From CAJQQK01 sp963696075 (GTDB lineage: Bacteria > Pseudomonadota > Alphaproteobacteria > Rhizobiales > Hyphomicrobiaceae), in NCBI GenBank assembly GCA_963696075.1, contig CAVOJD010000006.1:124001-188000 (forward strand): a stretch of DNA of 64,000 nucleotides, in the 5' to 3' direction. Below, piece by piece: positions 25,770 to 34,876 of this stretch; the stretch's first letter is position 1; each line of letters opens with the position of its first letter. Both the position numbers and the translations under genes were made by a program. The notes under the pieces were generated by a model. It worked only from the letters and a program-made list of their open reading frames with translations, was not told where the DNA came from and searched no databases.

Positions 25770-26887
25770 TGCGGCGGGCAATCTTCATGATCATGCTGCG
25801 CTCGCTCCTGCGCGATCGCGGCGCGCTGGCGATGAGCTTCATTCTGCCCGGCGTCGTCTTCGCGATCTTCGCCGTCATTTTCTCCGGCGCGAGCGGCGGC
25901 GCGCTGTCGGTCCGCGTCGCTGTCGCCGATCTGCGCAACGATGCCGCCTCGCAGCGCTTCCTCGAAGAGCTGTTTAAAAACGAGAACGTCCGGCGGATCG
26001 AGCTCTCAGACAGCGGCCGCGACAGCGTGATTGCGAAAGTCCGCGATGGGGCAAGCGATGTCGGCCTTGTCGTGCGCGCGCTGGCGGGGCCCATGTCCCA
26101 GCCGACAGTGGGCGGCCTGGCGCACGTTGAAATGATCACGGACCCCTCCCGCGAGATCGCAAGCTCCATGCTCTCGGGCACCATCCAGCAGGCCTACGTT
26201 TCCCTACTCCCCGGCGCCTCACCCGATACCCGGTTCTTCGATCGCACGTCGGCAACGCCCGGCTCGGACTCCTTCAGCGCCGTCGCCTACTATGCCGGCG
26301 CGGTCGCGGTCATGTTCCTGCTCTTCTCCTCCCTGACACAGGCCCTGAGTTATCTCGATGAGCGCGAGAACGGCCTCCTCGACCGCATTGCATCGGGCCC
26401 CGGCCACCTCGGCATCGTCATCGACGGCAAGTTCATTTTCATGGTGGCGCTGGGCTGGGTCCAGGTCGCCATCGTCTTCCTTGTCGCCTGGCAGGTCTTC
26501 GGCCTCGATCTGCCCGCCCAGATCGCCCCCTGGGCGCTGACCACACTGGCGGCTTCCATCGCGGCGGCAGGGCTCGCGATTGTCTTCGTCACCCTCTGCC
26601 GGACCCGAAAGCAGGCAGACACGCTCGGCCAGATGCTCGTCCTCGTCGTCTCTGCGCTGGGCGGCAGCATGGTGCCGCGCTTCCTGATGCCGCCCGAGAT
26701 CCAGGCCGTCGGCTGGTTGACGCCGAACACATGGGCGCTCGAAGCCTACGCCTCCCTGTTCTGGCGCGGTGATGGTCTCGACGCCTTGCTGCTGCCCTGG
26801 GCGGTGCTGGCCGGCATCGGATTGGCAGCGCTGATGGTGGCGCGCCTGGTAACACTTGCCCCCCACTCAGGCCCAGGCGAGCGCTGA
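25769..26887 (+). CDS. ABC-2 type exporter permease
   Basis: A 372-residue membrane protein of the ABC-2 family. One N-terminal helix (LAMSFILPGVVFAIFAVIF) is followed by a periplasmic domain of roughly 150 residues and then about five helices in the C-terminal half, with the family block LSYLDERENGLLDRI between helices. The ATG at 25769 overlaps the ATPase stop (TGATG). The frame is open further upstream, but that lies inside the ATPase gene. Together the two genes make a complete exporter. Confidence 0.85.
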   Translation: MRRAIFMIMLRSLLRDRGALAMSFILPGVVFAIFAVIFSGASGGALSVRVAVADLRNDAASQRFLEELFKNENVRRIELSDSGRDSVIAKVRDGASDVGLVVRALAGPMSQPTVGGLAHVEMITDPSREIASSMLSGTIQQAYVSLLPGASPDTRFFDRTSATPGSDSFSAVAYYAGAVAVMFLLFSSLTQALSYLDERENGLLDRIASGPGHLGIVIDGKFIFMVALGWVQVAIVFLVAWQVFGLDLPAQIAPWALTTLAASIAAAGLAIVFVTLCRTRKQADTLGQMLVLVVSALGGSMVPRFLMPPEIQAVGWLTPNTWALEAYASLFWRGDGLDALLLPWAVLAGIGLAALMVARLVTLAPHSGPGER

Positions 26888-27031
26888 AGCAGCATCGCCA
26901 CGAAATACGACAACCGGAACCGGTTGCCCAACACAGTGCGCGATGCGAAGCTCTGCCAGCAGCCCCTGCACGACGGCATGCCGCGCTGGGCCAACAACCA
27001 GACAAAACGACAACCTGCGGAGAAAACGCCG

Positions 27032-27781
27032 ATGTCCCATTACCGAGGAATGGTTTGCGAGAACATCACGCTCACCGGCGACGGTGGAACGCCGATCACG
27101 GCCTACACGGCCAAACCGTCCGGACCTGGACCGTTCCCCGGCGTCGTCCTGATCCACCATCTGCCCGGCTGGAGCGAATTCTACATCGAGACGACGCGGC
27201 GCTTCGCCCACCACGGCTACATGGCGATCTGTGCCAATCTCTATGAGCGTGCCGGTGAAGGCCACCCCGACGATGTCGCCGCCAAAGTCCGCGCCGACGG
27301 CGGCATCCCCGACGCCCAGATGGTCGGCGACACCGAAGCGGCCGTAAAGTGGATGCGTGCGCAACCCGAACTGAACGGCAAGGTCGCCCTCTTCGGGTCG
27401 TGCTCGGGTGGCCGCCACGCGGTCATCTACGCCTCAAAGCGCAATGATGTCGATTGCTGCGTCGATCTGTGGGGCGGCCGCGTCGTGATGGGGCCGGACG
27501 AACTCAACGACAAGACGCCGGTTGCCCCGATCGACATGACAGCGGATCTGTCCTGCCCGCTGCTTGGCATTTTCGGCAACGACGACCGCGCCCCAAGTCC
27601 CGAGCAGGTGGACCAGCACGAAGCCGAACTCAAGAAGCTGTCGAAGTCCTACGAGTTCTATCGCTACGACGACGCCGGTCACGGCATCTTCTACTGGCAC
27701 CGTCCCCTCTACCGGCCCGAGCAGGCCATGGATGGCTGGGACAAGGTGTTCGCATTTCTCGCAAAACACGTCGGCAAGTGA
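27032..27781 (+). CDS. Dienelactone hydrolase family protein
   Basis: A 249-residue alpha/beta hydrolase. The nucleophile is the cysteine of FGSCSGG, the acid is in GNDDRAP, and the histidine is in DDAGHGIF, the Cys-Asp-His triad of dienelactone hydrolases. ATG 27032 has GGAG upstream; the longer open frame from 26924 has no family match. It is followed after 9 bases by a small DUF6295-like gene, likely co-transcribed. The substrate cannot be stated. Confidence 0.85.
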   Translation: MSHYRGMVCENITLTGDGGTPITAYTAKPSGPGPFPGVVLIHHLPGWSEFYIETTRRFAHHGYMAICANLYERAGEGHPDDVAAKVRADGGIPDAQMVGDTEAAVKWMRAQPELNGKVALFGSCSGGRHAVIYASKRNDVDCCVDLWGGRVVMGPDELNDKTPVAPIDMTADLSCPLLGIFGNDDRAPSPEQVDQHEAELKKLSKSYEFYRYDDAGHGIFYWHRPLYRPEQAMDGWDKVFAFLAKHVGK

Positions 27782-27790
27782 GGTGACAGC

Positions 27791-28108
27791 ATGTGCACAT
27801 CAATCGTTGAGATAGCCCCGGCCGAGGGCATGGCAAAGCGCGGCGACCAATGGTTTGCCCTCACCCACAGCGTGGTCGCCTACGACCACGCCCGCCACGC
27901 CCCCTTGGGCGATGTCATCACGCTTGATTTCATCAATGCCGAACTCGAACCGGGTGCGCGCGCCGCAGCCGAACTCACCCTCGAGGCTGCCAAGGAACTC
28001 CGCGCCGCCCTCGACCGTGCAATAGCGGCCGCCGAATTCGAGGAAGCCGAAGTCAGAGGCAAGTCAGCCACGCCGGCAATCCAACCGGCAATCCACAGGG
28101 CCGCATAA
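27791..28108 (+). CDS. Small DUF6295-like protein
   Basis: A 105-residue soluble protein with no signal or membrane segment. The N-terminal MCTSIVEIAP, the DHA..APLGDVITLDFIN block and an alpha-helical alanine-rich C-terminal half resemble a small uncharacterised family found next to hydrolase genes. It lies 9 bases after the dienelactone hydrolase gene and is probably translated from the same message. I recognise the family pattern but know of no function. Confidence 0.6.
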   Translation: MCTSIVEIAPAEGMAKRGDQWFALTHSVVAYDHARHAPLGDVITLDFINAELEPGARAAAELTLEAAKELRAALDRAIAAAEFEEAEVRGKSATPAIQPAIHRAA

Positions 28109-28115
28109 ACTGGAT

Positions 28116-28140
28116 CGGGCCGCGCCCCCCGCGCGGCCCG
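28116..28140. terminator. GC-rich hairpin after the hydrolase gene pair
   Basis: CGGGCCGCGC and GCGCGGCCCG form a perfect 10-base stem around CCCCC, starting 8 bases after the stop at 28108. There is no T-run, so it may act with Rho or as a 3' stabiliser. Confidence 0.45.
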
Positions 28141-28260
28141 CTGACACGACGCCTGACAGACCCCAGGACGACGGCTGACGGATCCCGCCCGGCTTTGCGC
28201 CACCAACGAATCGTGATCGTGTCGCTTGGCTCATGATCAGATCAGGCCTCGTGACCGCTC

Positions 28261-30334
28261 GTGGAATTCCTCGACACACTCAACGCTGATCAACGTCGCG
28301 CCGCCACGTACGGCGTTGGCGGAGATTCAGGCGAAATGGCAGGCCCGTTGCTCATCATCGCGGGCGCCGGTTCCGGCAAGACGACCACCCTCGCCAGCCG
28401 CGTCGCCAATCTCATCATCAACGGCTGCGCGCCCGATCGCATCCTGCTTCTGACGTTTTCGCGCCGCGCCGCCGTCGAGATGACCGACCGCGTCAAGCGC
28501 ATCGTCCTTTCAGCCACCGCCGCATCAGGCCCGGCAACGTTCCGTCACGTCTCCTGGTCAGGCACCTTCCACGCCATCGGCGCCCGCCTCCTGCGCGCCT
28601 ACGCCCGCCAGATCGGCCTCTCGCCGGATTTCTCCATTCACGATCGCGCCGATTCAGAAGACCTCCTGAGCCTCGTGCGCCATGATCTCGGCCTCTCCGA
28701 GAAATCGCTGCGCTTCCCCCTCAAGGGAACCTGCCTCTCGATCTATTCCCTCGCGCTCAATGCCCGCGAACCGCTCGCCGACGTGCTCGCGCGGCACTAT
28801 CCCTGGTGCACCGGCTTCGAAGACCAATTACGCGAACTGTTCGAGGCCTACGTCGCCGCCAAGCAGTCCCAGTCCGTCCTCGATTATGACGACCTGCTGC
28901 TCTACTGGCGCGAGATGATGCAGGAACCGCAGATCGCCGACGATGTCAGCCAGCGGTTCGACTGTGTCCTTGTCGATGAATACCAGGACACCAACCCCCT
29001 CCAGGCCGACATCCTGCGCGCCTTGAAGCCGGATGGCCGCGGCGTCACCGTGGTCGGCGACGACGCGCAGGCGATCTACAGCTTTCGCGCAGCCAACGTC
29101 CGCAACATTCTCGATTTCCCCGACCAGTACCCGACGCCGACCGAGGTCATCACGCTTGAACAGAACTACCGCTCGACCGATGCGATCCTGGCCGCCTCCA
29201 ACGCGGTCATCGCCGAGGCGCGTGAAAAGTTCACGAAAGAACTCTATTCCGACCGCCGCTCGCAGCAGAAACCGCGCCTCGTCAGCGTCTCCGACGACCT
29301 CAAGCAGGCCTCGTATATCGCCCACACCGTGCTCGCCGAGCGCGAGGCGGGCACACCGCTCAAGTCCCAGGCCGTCCTCTTCCGCACCTCCCATCATTCG
29401 AGCGCCCTCGAAGTCACGCTGGCCCGCCACAACATTCCCTTTGTCAAGTTCGGCGGCCTCAAGTTCCTTGAGGCAGCCCACATCAAGGACCTGACGGCGA
29501 TCCTGAGATGGGCCGCCAATCCCCGTGATCGCGTCACGGCGTTTCCGCACGCTCCTGCTCATGCCCGGCGTCGGCCCCTCGACCGCCGCCAGGATTTTCG
29601 AGCGCGTCACGGAGGATGCCTTCGGCTTCGCGGCGCTGGCCGGCGTGCGCCCGCCCGCTGCGGCGCAGGAGATCTGGCCATCGTTTGGCGAACTGATGGG
29701 CAACCTTGACGCGGGCCGCAGCGGCTGGCCGGCCGAGATCGAGGCGGCGCGCGCCTGGTATCAGCCGCTTCTCGAAGAGCGCTACCCCGATGCCGCGATC
29801 CGTGCAGCCGACCTCGACCAACTGGTCCAGATCGCGAAACAGTACGCCTCGCGCGAGCGCTTCCTGACCGACCTCACCCTCGATCCGCCCGACGCCACCA
29901 GCGACGAGGCCGGCGCACCGCTCCTTGACGAGGACTACCTGATCCTCTCGACGATCCATTCCGCCAAAGGCCAGGAGTGGCGCTCGGTTTTCGTCCTCAA
30001 CGTCGTCGACGGCTGCATCCCCTCCGACATGTCGACCGGCTCCGCCGACGACATCGAGGAAGAGCGCCGCCTGCTTTACGTCGCGATGACCCGCGCCAAG
30101 GATGATCTGCACCTGATCATGCCGCAGCGCTTCTATGTCCACCAGCAGCGCCGCGGCGGCGACCGCCACGTCTATGCCGCCCGCTCCCGTTTCATCGCCC
30201 GCGACATGCTCGACCATTTCGAGTCCACCACCTGGCCGCCCCGCACCGCCGCTGGCGCGGGATCGCGTGACCCCGATGCGCTCACAGGCGTCGACCTCAA
30301 GGCCCGCATCCAGACGATGTGGAAGACGGGCTAG
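28261..30334 (+). pseudogene. UvrD/PcrA-family ATP-dependent DNA helicase, frame broken by one inserted base
   Basis: A superfamily 1 helicase in two frames. Frame one (GTG 28261; a stop lies three codons upstream) carries motif I GAGSGKTTT, LTFSRRAA, the DEAD-type box VDEYQDTNPLQ, VVGDDAQAIYSFRAA and QNYRSTD. Frame two carries MPGVGPSTAARI, TIHSAKGQEW and LLYVAMTRAKDDL. They join at 29545-29546: dropping one C from TTTCCGC restores RVTAFRTLLLMPG. The restored protein has about 690 residues and all helicase motifs, which argues for sequence error or a very recent mutation. It stands alone on the plus strand. Confidence 0.85.
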
Positions 30335-30446
30335 CCGCCAGGGCGCGCCGGACCGCCTGCAGGCATTCCCCGCCCTATTGACCGCACCCGCCGCCTCGGC
30401 TGAAACTCGCCCACCATTTCACGTCCTCATCGGAGAACCAAAAGTC

Positions 30447-31313
30447 ATGACGTCTGCACCAGATCGCCTGCGCGCACTGCTCGCCAAGCCCGACTTCATC
30501 GTGATGCCGGCGGTTTGGGACGGCCTCAGCGCCAAGCTCGCCGCGGAATCGGGTTTCGAGACAGCCTTCCTGTCAGGCTCCTGCGTCGCAGCCGCCCGCC
30601 TCGGCGGCCCCGACCTCGACCTCGTCTCGTTTGGTGAGATGATGGACAGCTTCAACATGGTTCGCGGCGCCGCACCCACCACCTTGGTCCTGGCCGATGG
30701 CGACCACGGCCACGGCAACGCCATGAACGTCCAGCGCACCGTGGCAGCCTACGGCCGCGCCGGCGCGGCAGCCGTCCTGATCGAGGACAAGATCACGCCG
30801 CGCGCGCTGACCGCCGCCGGCAAGCCGTGCCTGCCACGCGAAGAAGCGCGCATGAAGATCCGCGCCGCCGTGGAAGCTGCCAAGGACAGCGGCATCATGA
30901 TCCTGGCGCGCACCGACTGCCGCCCGACAGCCGGCATCGACGAGGCCGTCGCGCGCATCGAAATGTTCATGGAGGAAGGCGCCGAGATCGCGTTCCTCGA
31001 CTCGCCCTCGGACGAAGACGAGATCCACCGCTCGGTCGCAGCCGCAAAGGGCCGCCCATCGTTCTGCGTGCTCTCGCCCGGCGCGCCGCGCGCCACCCCG
31101 GATCGCAAACGCGCCGAAGAGTTGGGCCTCAAGATCGGAACCTATCCGACCGCGATGCTCTCACCGGCCATCGCGGGCATGCGCGCGGGCCTCGACGCGC
31201 TGCGCAACGGTGAGGCGGAAGCCGGGACCGCCCTGGCCCCCGCCGACCTGCGCCAAACGCTCGGCTATAATGACTACGACGCGCGCGCCAAGCCCTTCAT
31301 TCCGGCTGGCTGA
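30447..31313 (+). CDS. Isocitrate lyase/PEP mutase superfamily protein
   Basis: A 288-residue TIM-barrel enzyme of the family that includes methylisocitrate lyase, 2,3-dimethylmalate lyase and carboxyphosphonoenolpyruvate mutase. MPAVWDGLSAKLAAESGFETAFLSG, DGDHGHGN (metal site) and ARTDCRP match the family. The usual lyase motif KRCGH after the ED metal site is absent (EDKITPRALTAAGKPCLP instead), so lyase chemistry may be altered. ATG 30447 has GGAGA about 11 bases upstream; the open frame further upstream overlaps the helicase gene. Substrate unknown. Confidence 0.85.
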   Translation: MTSAPDRLRALLAKPDFIVMPAVWDGLSAKLAAESGFETAFLSGSCVAAARLGGPDLDLVSFGEMMDSFNMVRGAAPTTLVLADGDHGHGNAMNVQRTVAAYGRAGAAAVLIEDKITPRALTAAGKPCLPREEARMKIRAAVEAAKDSGIMILARTDCRPTAGIDEAVARIEMFMEEGAEIAFLDSPSDEDEIHRSVAAAKGRPSFCVLSPGAPRATPDRKRAEELGLKIGTYPTAMLSPAIAGMRAGLDALRNGEAEAGTALAPADLRQTLGYNDYDARAKPFIPAG

Positions 31314-31354
31314 GATCGGGTAACCGGCCCCGCCCGGGCCGCAGCCATACGCGT

Positions 31355-31373
31355 GAGGCCCTTTCGGGGCCTC
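31355..31373. terminator. Hairpin between convergent genes
   Basis: GAGGCCC pairs with GGGCCTC around TTTCG. It lies between the PEP-mutase-family gene and the stop of the 3-hydroxyisobutyrate dehydrogenase-like gene, so it could end transcription in both directions. No T-run is present. Confidence 0.45.
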
Positions 31374-32238
31374 AACGTCCCGCTTTGATGAAGCGGTAGA
31401 TCTGCGACATGTCCTGGCGCGGGTCGTCATCGGAGAAGGCTGCGATTGTCTCGAAGGCCTTGGCGATCGCAGCGTTCGAGGTGCCCTCTCCTGCTGCGCC
31501 GTCGACGAACAGGCTGAGATCCTTCTTGAGCACAAGCGCTTCCGCGCCGCTCACCTCGGGGGGATCGCTCATCATATACGTCGGGAAGACCTGCTCGGTC
31601 GCCAGGCACTTGCCCGAACTCGCATTGATCACCTCGAGCATCTTCGCAAGATCGAGCCCGCCGTTCTCGCCATACGAAAGCGCCTCGGAGACCGCGACGA
31701 GCGCGCTGATGTAGATCGCATTGTTGACGACCTTCATGCGCTGGCCCTGTCCGGCTTCGGTGCCAACGACAAACATCACGCGCGAGTAACTCTCGATCAG
31801 CGCCCGCGCCCGCGCGATGTCGTCGTCGCTGCCAGCCACCATGCTCGCAAGCGTGCCCTCTTCCGCACGCACCTTGAGGCCCGACACCGGCGCATCGACA
31901 TAGCTGATGCCGGCAGCCTTGAGCTTGGCCGCATTTTCGGCCGCCGCACCCGCGCCGATCGTGCAGGTATCGATGACAACGCTGCCGGCCGTGCCCGCTT
32001 CGACGATCTCCTCGACAACGGCCCGGTTGGCATCGACCGTCGGCAGCGACAGCGCAATCACCGAGCACTGCCGCACGAGTTCGGAGTTCGACTGGGCGGT
32101 GCCGGCCCCCGCCGGCGCCCGGTCCGCCGTCCCGGCAAGGTCGTGAACGATGAGATCGTGACCGGCCTCGCGGACATGTCGCGCCATTGGCTGGCCCATG
32201 TTCCCGAGGCCGATGAAACCGAATTTTTCGTCTGCCAT
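31372..32238 (-). CDS. NAD(P)-dependent 3-hydroxyisobutyrate dehydrogenase family protein
   Basis: A 288-residue beta-hydroxyacid dehydrogenase. The Rossmann motif GFIGLGNMGQPMARH is at the N-terminus; DAPVSG is the substrate-binding loop; the catalytic lysine lies in KVVNNAIY. ATG 32238 follows GAGGAAG, which decides the start against an upstream ATG at 32352. Members oxidise small beta-hydroxy acids such as 3-hydroxyisobutyrate, tartronate semialdehyde or glyoxylate; the specific one is unknown. Confidence 0.88.
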   Translation of the reverse strand: MADEKFGFIGLGNMGQPMARHVREAGHDLIVHDLAGTADRAPAGAGTAQSNSELVRQCSVIALSLPTVDANRAVVEEIVEAGTAGSVVIDTCTIGAGAAAENAAKLKAAGISYVDAPVSGLKVRAEEGTLASMVAGSDDDIARARALIESYSRVMFVVGTEAGQGQRMKVVNNAIYISALVAVSEALSYGENGGLDLAKMLEVINASSGKCLATEQVFPTYMMSDPPEVSGAEALVLKKDLSLFVDGAAGEGTSNAAIAKAFETIAAFSDDDPRQDMSQIYRFIKAGR

Positions 32239-32485
32239 GGCGTCTTCCTCATCCCTTCCAGGTTCCAATGCTGCCCACCTTAGTCGCCTTGACGGGCCCC
32301 TGAAACGCCATTGGGTCATGCCATCTAATCCTTGATGGTCGGAAAGATGCACCCGCCAGTAGCATTTGCGCCGGAGCGGGAAGCAACAGGATCATTTCGA
32401 CACCGCAACGATCGGTCACCGCGACACGCCGGCAGCTTTTGGGGCAAGATCACAACGAACCCGGCTACACGGCAGAGCATGGCAC

Positions 32486-33160
32486 ATGACCAAATCCGAT
32501 CTTTCGCATGAATTGACCCGCGCCATGCCCGGACTGGACGAGGCGGCCCGCGACATCCTGGCCGAGCACGGCCGGCCCGCATCCCTCCCCCGCGGCACCG
32601 TCGTGTTCCGGCCGGGCGAGGCTTGCAATCAGCTTGTCCTGCTCGCCAGCGGCGCGGTTCTCGTCCGCACCGTCTCTGAGAACGGTCGCGAAATCGAACT
32701 CTACCGCGTCGCCCCCGGCGAGCCGTGCGCCCTCTCCGTCGCCTGTCTGATGGGGGATCGCACCTATGATGCAGAAGCGGTCGCAGAAAGCGATCTCGCC
32801 GGCCTGGCCGTCACCCGGCCCGTCTTCCGCCGCCTGCTCGAGGTCTCGCCCGCCTTCCGTGAAATGGTGCTCGAGGTCCAGACCCGCCGCATCTACGACC
32901 TGATCGCCCTCGTCGACGTGGTCGCCTTCCAGGGTACCGAGGCGCGTCTTGCAACCCACCTTCTCACCCACCGCGACGCAGCCGGCAACGTTGCTGAAAC
33001 CCATCAGGCCATCGCACAAGACATCGGCACCGTCCGCGAGGTTGTCAGCCGCCGCCTGAAGCGCTTCGAGGCGGCGGGCCTCGTCGCGCTTGAGCGTGGC
33101 CGCGTCCGTGTTCTCGATGCCGATCGCCTCGCTGGCATTGCCGGTGACGGCGCCCGCTAG
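32486..33160 (+). CDS. Crp/Fnr family transcriptional regulator
   Basis: A 224-residue regulator with an N-terminal cyclic-nucleotide-binding fold (about 25-125) and a C-terminal winged helix (about 150-215). No FNR-type cysteine cluster is seen at the N-terminus, so it is not an FNR oxygen sensor of the classical kind. The recognition helix reads R184-E185-V-V-S-R189, matching the R-E-x-x-x-R pattern by which CRP reads TGTGA. A TGTGA-N6-TCACT site lies 16 bases after its stop, before the DUF2892 gene, which is probably its target. The effector is unknown. Confidence 0.88.
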   Translation: MTKSDLSHELTRAMPGLDEAARDILAEHGRPASLPRGTVVFRPGEACNQLVLLASGAVLVRTVSENGREIELYRVAPGEPCALSVACLMGDRTYDAEAVAESDLAGLAVTRPVFRRLLEVSPAFREMVLEVQTRRIYDLIALVDVVAFQGTEARLATHLLTHRDAAGNVAETHQAIAQDIGTVREVVSRRLKRFEAAGLVALERGRVRVLDADRLAGIAGDGAR

Positions 33161-33175
33161 GACAGGCTGAAGCAA

Positions 33176-33191
33176 TGTGACTGCAGTCACT
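33176..33191 (+). promoter_or_regulatory. CRP-like operator upstream of the DUF2892 gene
   Basis: TGTGA-CTGCAG-TCACT differs by one base from the TGTGA-N6-TCACA consensus and contains the perfect 14-base palindrome GTGACTGCAGTCAC (33177-33190). It lies between the Crp/Fnr-type gene and the small membrane protein gene at 33355. Confidence 0.55.
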
Positions 33192-33354
33192 GACCACGCC
33201 CCGCGCAACAGCTAGACTCCAATGGCTTGAAACATTCAGGCACGAGACGGGACCCGCGTCCCCCGAACAGTCGTCCAACGCACGCCTTCCGGCATGCAGA
33301 TCAAGCGTTCGGGCCGCACCGCCCACTCGTTCCGAAATCGCACAGGAGACTGCA

Positions 33355-33555
33355 ATGACAGTCAATGAAGGAACCATCGATCGCACGTTGCGCGTCGTCG
33401 TCGGTCTCGCGCTTATCGCGCTGGCGCTTGGCTATATTCCCGGCGTGGCCGCGACACCGTTCGGCTGGATCGGCATCGTCCCGCTCGCAACCGGCCTGAT
33501 TGGCTGGTGCCCGGCCTATACGCTGCTCGGCATCAATACCTGCAAGCGCGCCTGA
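33355..33555 (+). CDS. DUF2892 (YgaP transmembrane domain-like) protein
   Basis: A 66-residue membrane protein with two helices (VVVGLALIALALGYIPGVAA and IGIVPLATGLIGWCPAYTLL) and the family ending LLGINTCKRA. It begins with the usual NEGTIDRTLRV. AGGAGA precedes the ATG. DUF2892 proteins often stand with Crp/Fnr-type regulators and sulfurtransferases; here only the regulator is adjacent. It may form small oligomers in the inner membrane; function unknown. Confidence 0.88.
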   Translation: MTVNEGTIDRTLRVVVGLALIALALGYIPGVAATPFGWIGIVPLATGLIGWCPAYTLLGINTCKRA

Positions 33556-33592
33556 GCCGCAAACGATTAGGGCGGGCAGGCGCCGCACGCAG

Positions 33593-34825
33593 CTACCGGG
33601 CGAGCCTGTGTTGCTGCGTGCGCGGTATCAGTGCGCGTTCGCCAACGGCCCTCAAGCTCGCGTTGGTGCTGGTGGCTGCGATCGGATGCAGCGCCAGCGT
33701 CAGCGCGCCAGCCGCGGTCTCACCCCAGAACCAATTGGCCAGCGCCAGCGCGGAGGCCGGCCCGCCCGGTCGCGCAGCCGCTGCCTCGATGTACCAGTTT
33801 CTGAGATCCTCCGTCGCGTTCCTGACGCGCGGGCCAAGCTGGTCGTCATCGACCTGATGCTGGCCGCCAGTCTCGATCAGGTCGCCAAGAAACGTCACGA
33901 CCTCACCCGGCGCCATCCCGCTGATACCGACGATCGAGCGCCCATTGGCGGCCAGAAATGCATCCCGCCAAGGTGCAAGCTGCGCCATTTCGTGGCGAAC
34001 CTGCTGCACGATTTCAGTTTCGTCCAACCCCTGCGGCGGCCGCAACCGCACCGGACACACCATCCCCTCCATCGCAGCGTCTGGGTCGATGGTCTGCCCC
34101 GGCGCATCCTCGGGAAAATCCTCGAGGATGACCGGACCGTCCTCCCGCTCCAGCAGGGCGAGAGCCTTGCGCAGGACAGCGCTCTGGAATGCGCCGTCAT
34201 TCGCCGCCCCGAAAGGCTGCCCCAGCGGAAACGGCACCCACAGCGCGCGCGGGGGCCGTATCTGTTCGGTATTCTCGCGAACCAGGCTGATGCCGGTCGT
34301 CGGCACACCTGCTTCCTCGATGTAATGGGCGATCGCGCCAACGGCGCGGGTGCAGTTTGGTCAGACCGGAACCAGCAGCGCGGCGTTGACCGCGTCTTCC
34401 TTCAGCAGGCCCGCGATCTGATGCGCCGTCTCTTCGATCTCGTGCGGCTCCCATCCAGCCCCCATCATCGAATAGTGGTAGCCCGCGACCGAACCGATCT
34501 CCCCGGTTGCTGCGAGTTCGTTGAGCCGGTCGATCGGAAAAACGATGTTGATGTCGTGCTGGAAGCCCGTCCGGTCGAAATTGACCGACGAGTGGCTCAT
34601 CGCGATTCTGTCCCCGGGCGTCCCGCCGGGAATGACGCGATAGCTGGTATCGCGCATCGCGAACGTCTCATGCCCGGCAATATGCAGCCCCGCTGTCGTC
34701 ACGATCGCGACCCGCCGCCCCGAAAGCGGCGGTCCTCCAACGAACGGTTCGGTATCGAATTGCGGGCAATCCTTCGAAAGAAGGTGCGCGGCATCCTCAG
34801 GGGTAAGATCGCTAAGTCTGACCAT
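33593..34825 (-). CDS. GrdB-like glycine/sarcosine/betaine reductase family protein, candidate selenoprotein (UGA = Sec155)
   Basis: One frame from ATG 34825 to the stop at 33593 encodes 410 residues if the single in-frame TGA at 34361-34363 is read as selenocysteine: LLVPV-U-PNCTRAVG. Both halves belong to the same family (N-terminal half to residue 154; C-terminal half with WVPFPLGQPFG), and Sec or Cys at this place followed by xxC is the redox site in GrdB/PrdB-type selenoproteins. A compact hairpin sits 13-27 bases after the UGA. Reading TGA as a stop would leave two fragments without a start for the second. It is last in a likely operon with an M20 peptidase and a MocA-family oxidoreductase (gaps of 51 and 54 bases). 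The reaction is unknown; a nonsense mutation of a Cys codon remains possible. Confidence 0.8.
34334..34348 (-). other. SECIS-like hairpin following the in-frame UGA
   Basis: In the mRNA the stem CGCGCC/GGCGCG (6 GC pairs) closes the loop GUU. The loop starts 19 bases after the UGA, inside the spacing known for bacterial SECIS elements, and has G then U at its start, the bases SelB contacts in the Escherichia coli element. Found by eye; stability not computed. Confidence 0.65.
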
Positions 34826-34876
34826 GAGCCTCAGTCCATGTGAGATTGCCGCCGGTTGGTATGGCCGGTTCCCAGG

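Noticed and set aside
33500..34843. 447-residue plus-strand frame over the GrdB-like gene
   Set aside because: It has no recognisable domain and is the antisense shadow of a gene with clear family blocks.
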